A stretch of DNA of 8,900 nt from an uncultured Desulfovibrio sp. (lineage in GTDB: Bacteria > Desulfobacterota > Desulfovibrionia > Desulfovibrionales > Desulfovibrionaceae): assembly GCA_900553145.1 (NCBI GenBank), contig USCL01000154.1, positions 1-8,900 of the forward strand, given 5' to 3'. Position 1 is the stretch's first letter; each line of letters opens with the position of its first letter. The translations under genes were made by a program, and so were the position numbers. The notes under the pieces were generated by a model. The model was given only the letters and a program-made list of their open reading frames with translations. It searched no databases and had not been told where the DNA came from. This document shows positions 7,754-8,900 of the stretch, piece after piece.

Positions 7754-7787
7754 GATATAATCTACGCGGATAGCTGAACAAAGGCAA
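7754..7787 (-). promoter_or_regulatory. Candidate sigma-70-type promoter for the aconitase gene
   Basis: On the - strand two overlapping arrangements are possible. TTGCCT (7787-7782), 17 nt, TAGATT (7764-7759) is one. TTGTTC (7781-7776), 16 nt, TATATC (7759-7754) is the other. Either would start transcription about 60 nt upstream of the ATG. No hexamer is perfect, so the call rests on position and AT-richness inside GC-rich surroundings. Confidence 0.4.
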
Positions 7788-7799
7788 GCAGTTGCCTTT
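7780..7799. promoter_or_regulatory. Operator-like 20-bp dyad over the aconitase -35 region
   Basis: AAAGGCAA-GCAG-TTGCCTTT is a perfect inverted repeat with 8-bp arms and a 4-nt spacer. It overlaps the candidate -35 of the aconitase promoter, about 100 nt upstream of its ATG. A symmetric site in this position is typical of a dimeric repressor that competes with RNA polymerase. The regulator is unknown, and no regulator gene lies in the window. It could also be a small RNA hairpin, but no U-run follows it. Confidence 0.5.
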
Positions 7800-7981
7800 C
7801 CGTCATTTTGCAACCCCGCGCGGATGATGGCTTTTGGGGGAGGACGCGCCTTTTCCCGCGCACAGGCGTGCGTTGCCGGTTATGGGTGTTACTTTTTTTA
7901 AAAAAATATGCATAATGCCGGAATAGTTGGGTAAACGATTATAACACATGGAAATAAAATAAAAATCGAGTTGACGGGAAA

Positions 7982-8011
7982 TTGTTTTTTCAAGTAGTAC
8001 GTTTCTATAAA
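7982..8011 (+). promoter_or_regulatory. Candidate sigma-70-type promoter for the DUF4198 gene
   Basis: TTGTTT (7982-7987), an 18-nt spacer and TATAAA (8006-8011) predict a start near 8018, giving a leader of about 40 nt. An alternative is TTGACG (7971-7976), 18 nt, TAGTAC (7995-8000): a better -35 but a poor -10. A small inverted repeat CACAG-CA-CTGTG (8018-8029) sits at the predicted start and may be an operator half-site pair or chance. Confidence 0.45.
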
Positions 8012-8057
8012 AGATGACACAGCACTGTGCCGTGCCACTCAAAACAAGGAGTTTACC

Positions 8058-8846
8058 ATGCCTTTCAAAGTGTTGCTTGCCGGAATCTGCTCGCTTTGCC
8101 TTATGGGGACCGCCAGCCTTGCCTTGGCCCATGAATTCATCGTCAAGCCCGACAAGACGCAGGCCGCCAAGGGCGAGAGCGTGGGCGTGCAGGCGCAGGC
8201 GGCGCACGTGTTCATGATCAGCGAAGAGGCCGAGCCGGCGGAGACCGTGGTGCTCGAACTTGTGCAGGGCGGCGTCAAGGAGCCCGTGACGCTTGCCGAG
8301 GATGCCAAGGTGAAGGCGCTTGTCGGCAAGGCGGCCCTGCCCGCGGACGGCCCCGTCATGCTCGTCGGGCATCGCCTGCCGCAGATATGGAGCGACACGA
8401 CCGAAGGTGTGCTGGAGGGTGGCCGCAAGGAGCTTGAAGCCAAGGGCAAGAAGGTGCTCAAGGTCGGCAAGTATGAGAAGTTCGCCAAGACCATGCTCAA
8501 TCCCGCCGCGGAGGATGGGCTGTACAAGAAGGTCGTGGGCCATGATCTTGAAATCGTGCTGCTGACGAACCCCGCCTCTGTCAAGGCCGGGGACGAGATC
8601 AAGGCGGAAGTGCTGCTGAACGGAAAGCCCGTGAAGGCTCCTCTTGGCCTGACGTATGACGGGTACAGCGCTGAGCAGGATGCCTATATGGCCAAGGCCG
8701 AAACCGGCGCGGACGGTATGGCGTCGTTCAAGGTGACCAAGCCCGGCCTGTGGATGCTGCGCACCGAGGTGACCGAAAAGCTCACCGACGGCAGCGCCGA
8801 CAAGCGCAATATGCGCGCTACGTATGTTTTCCCGGTGATGAAGTAG
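8058..8846 (+). CDS. Exported DUF4198 domain protein, possibly linked to metal uptake
   Basis: Periplasmic protein of 262 residues. A Sec signal peptide (1-24: basic start MPFK, hydrophobic core, LALA before the cut) gives a mature protein starting at His25 with HEFIVKP, the usual DUF4198 beginning. Further family-like elements are QAAHVFM near 48-53, VGHRLPQIW in the middle, and a beta-rich C-terminal part with GADGMASFKVTKPGLWMLRTE. DUF4198 proteins often occur beside nickel or cobalt transport genes and are grouped with NikM-like domains. Metal-related function here is therefore inferred from the family only, since the downstream neighbours are outside the window. The ATG is supported by AAGGAG (8046-8051) 6 nt upstream. 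GC content returns to the high level of the other core genes. A hairpin follows the stop, so the gene may be transcribed alone. Confidence 0.85.
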   Translation: MPFKVLLAGICSLCLMGTASLALAHEFIVKPDKTQAAKGESVGVQAQAAHVFMISEEAEPAETVVLELVQGGVKEPVTLAEDAKVKALVGKAALPADGPVMLVGHRLPQIWSDTTEGVLEGGRKELEAKGKKVLKVGKYEKFAKTMLNPAAEDGLYKKVVGHDLEIVLLTNPASVKAGDEIKAEVLLNGKPVKAPLGLTYDGYSAEQDAYMAKAETGADGMASFKVTKPGLWMLRTEVTEKLTDGSADKRNMRATYVFPVMK

Positions 8847-8867
8847 GGGAAGAAAGATTGGGGAGGG

Positions 8868-8900
8868 GAGAGGGGGCCTTTCTGAAGAAGGCCCCCTCTC
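8868..8900 (+). terminator. Terminator hairpin after the DUF4198 gene, cut by the window edge
   Basis: GAGAGGGGGCCTT (8868-8880) and AAGGCCCCCTCTC (8888-8900) form a perfect 13-bp stem with loop TCTGAAG, beginning 21 nt after the stop codon. The expected U-run, and any further extension of the stem, would lie beyond the window, so type and orientation cannot be confirmed. The position and the GC-rich stem fit an intrinsic terminator. Confidence 0.75.

Larger units (their letters stand above)
7684..8057. other. Divergent intergenic region, no gene seen
   Basis: This 374-nt stretch separates the divergent aconitase and DUF4198 genes. The aconitase-side leader (about 7700-7750) is GC-rich with short self-complementary stretches, such as GGGGCGCACCCC and CCGGCCGG. 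Next come a candidate aconitase promoter and a 20-bp dyad (7754-7799). The middle is unremarkable, with one weak inverted repeat CGCAC-AGGC-GTGCG at 7859-7872. From about 7890 to 8012 the DNA is strongly AT-rich, with a T7A7 block (7893-7906) and the palindrome TATGCATA (7907-7914), and then the candidate DUF4198 promoter. The long reading frame that crosses this region on the - strand is the antisense of the DUF4198 gene and shows no protein-family motif. Confidence 0.7.

Noticed and set aside
5989..7773. Long + strand reading frame of 594 codons opposite the aconitase gene
   Set aside because: Codon-bias shadow of the aconitase gene, rich in GHG/GAG-type repeats, with no recognisable domain.
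7859..7872. CGCAC-AGGC-GTGCG inverted repeat
   Set aside because: Only a 5-bp stem in a GC-rich stretch, not placed on a promoter; likely chance.
7893..7914. T7A7-TATGCATA block as an intrinsic terminator or origin element
   Set aside because: No GC stem precedes the T-run on either strand, and there are no DnaA-box clusters or iterons nearby; it is better described as AT-rich promoter-region DNA.
7803..8543. - strand reading frame of 246 codons spanning the intergenic region and the DUF4198 gene
   Set aside because: Antisense shadow; the + strand has a signal peptide, a ribosome site and family motifs.

Overview
The window reads as chromosomal housekeeping DNA from a GC-rich, Gram-negative, anaerobe-type bacterium. 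A member of the Desulfovibrionaceae or a close relative is the best guess. This rests on gene content: an Aquifex-type aconitase, QueH rather than QueG, a PpiD/SurA-like folding factor, a periplasmic DUF4198 protein, and an RNase E/G with a long N-terminal extension. No rRNA or other phylogenetic marker is present, so the assignment is an inference.

Layout: (1) Positions 1-2641, + strand: the 3' part of an RNase E/G gene, whose 5' end lies outside the window, overlaps queH (epoxyqueuosine reductase) by 11 nt. (2) Positions 2647-3707, + strand: an AT-rich family 2 glycosyltransferase gene that is split by a single-base frame change at a T7 run, exactly at the catalytic DSDD motif. (3) Positions 3715-3774: a perfect 27-bp inverted repeat acting as a shared terminator between convergent genes. 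(4) Positions 3788-7683, - strand: an aconitase gene followed, 71 nt downstream, by a gene for a membrane-anchored parvulin-domain chaperone (PpiD type). (5) Positions 7684-8057: a divergent intergenic region with candidate promoters on both strands, a 20-bp operator-like dyad and an AT-rich block. (6) Positions 8058-8846, + strand: an exported DUF4198 protein followed by a terminator hairpin at the window's edge.

How they fit together: the RNase and QueH genes form a translationally coupled pair of RNA-metabolism genes. Aconitase and PpiD are probably co-transcribed, without an obvious functional link. The glycosyltransferase is the one clearly accessory item. Its base composition differs sharply from its neighbours (about 35% GC in a counted 60-nt line, against 70% in a counted line of the RNase gene), which suggests horizontal acquisition, and its frame is broken.

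I see no CRISPR array, transposon, tRNA, rRNA or defence system. The observations most worth checking are the glycosyltransferase frame break (slippage, phase variation, decay or sequencing error), the dyad over the aconitase promoter, and the unusually long perfect terminator stem.
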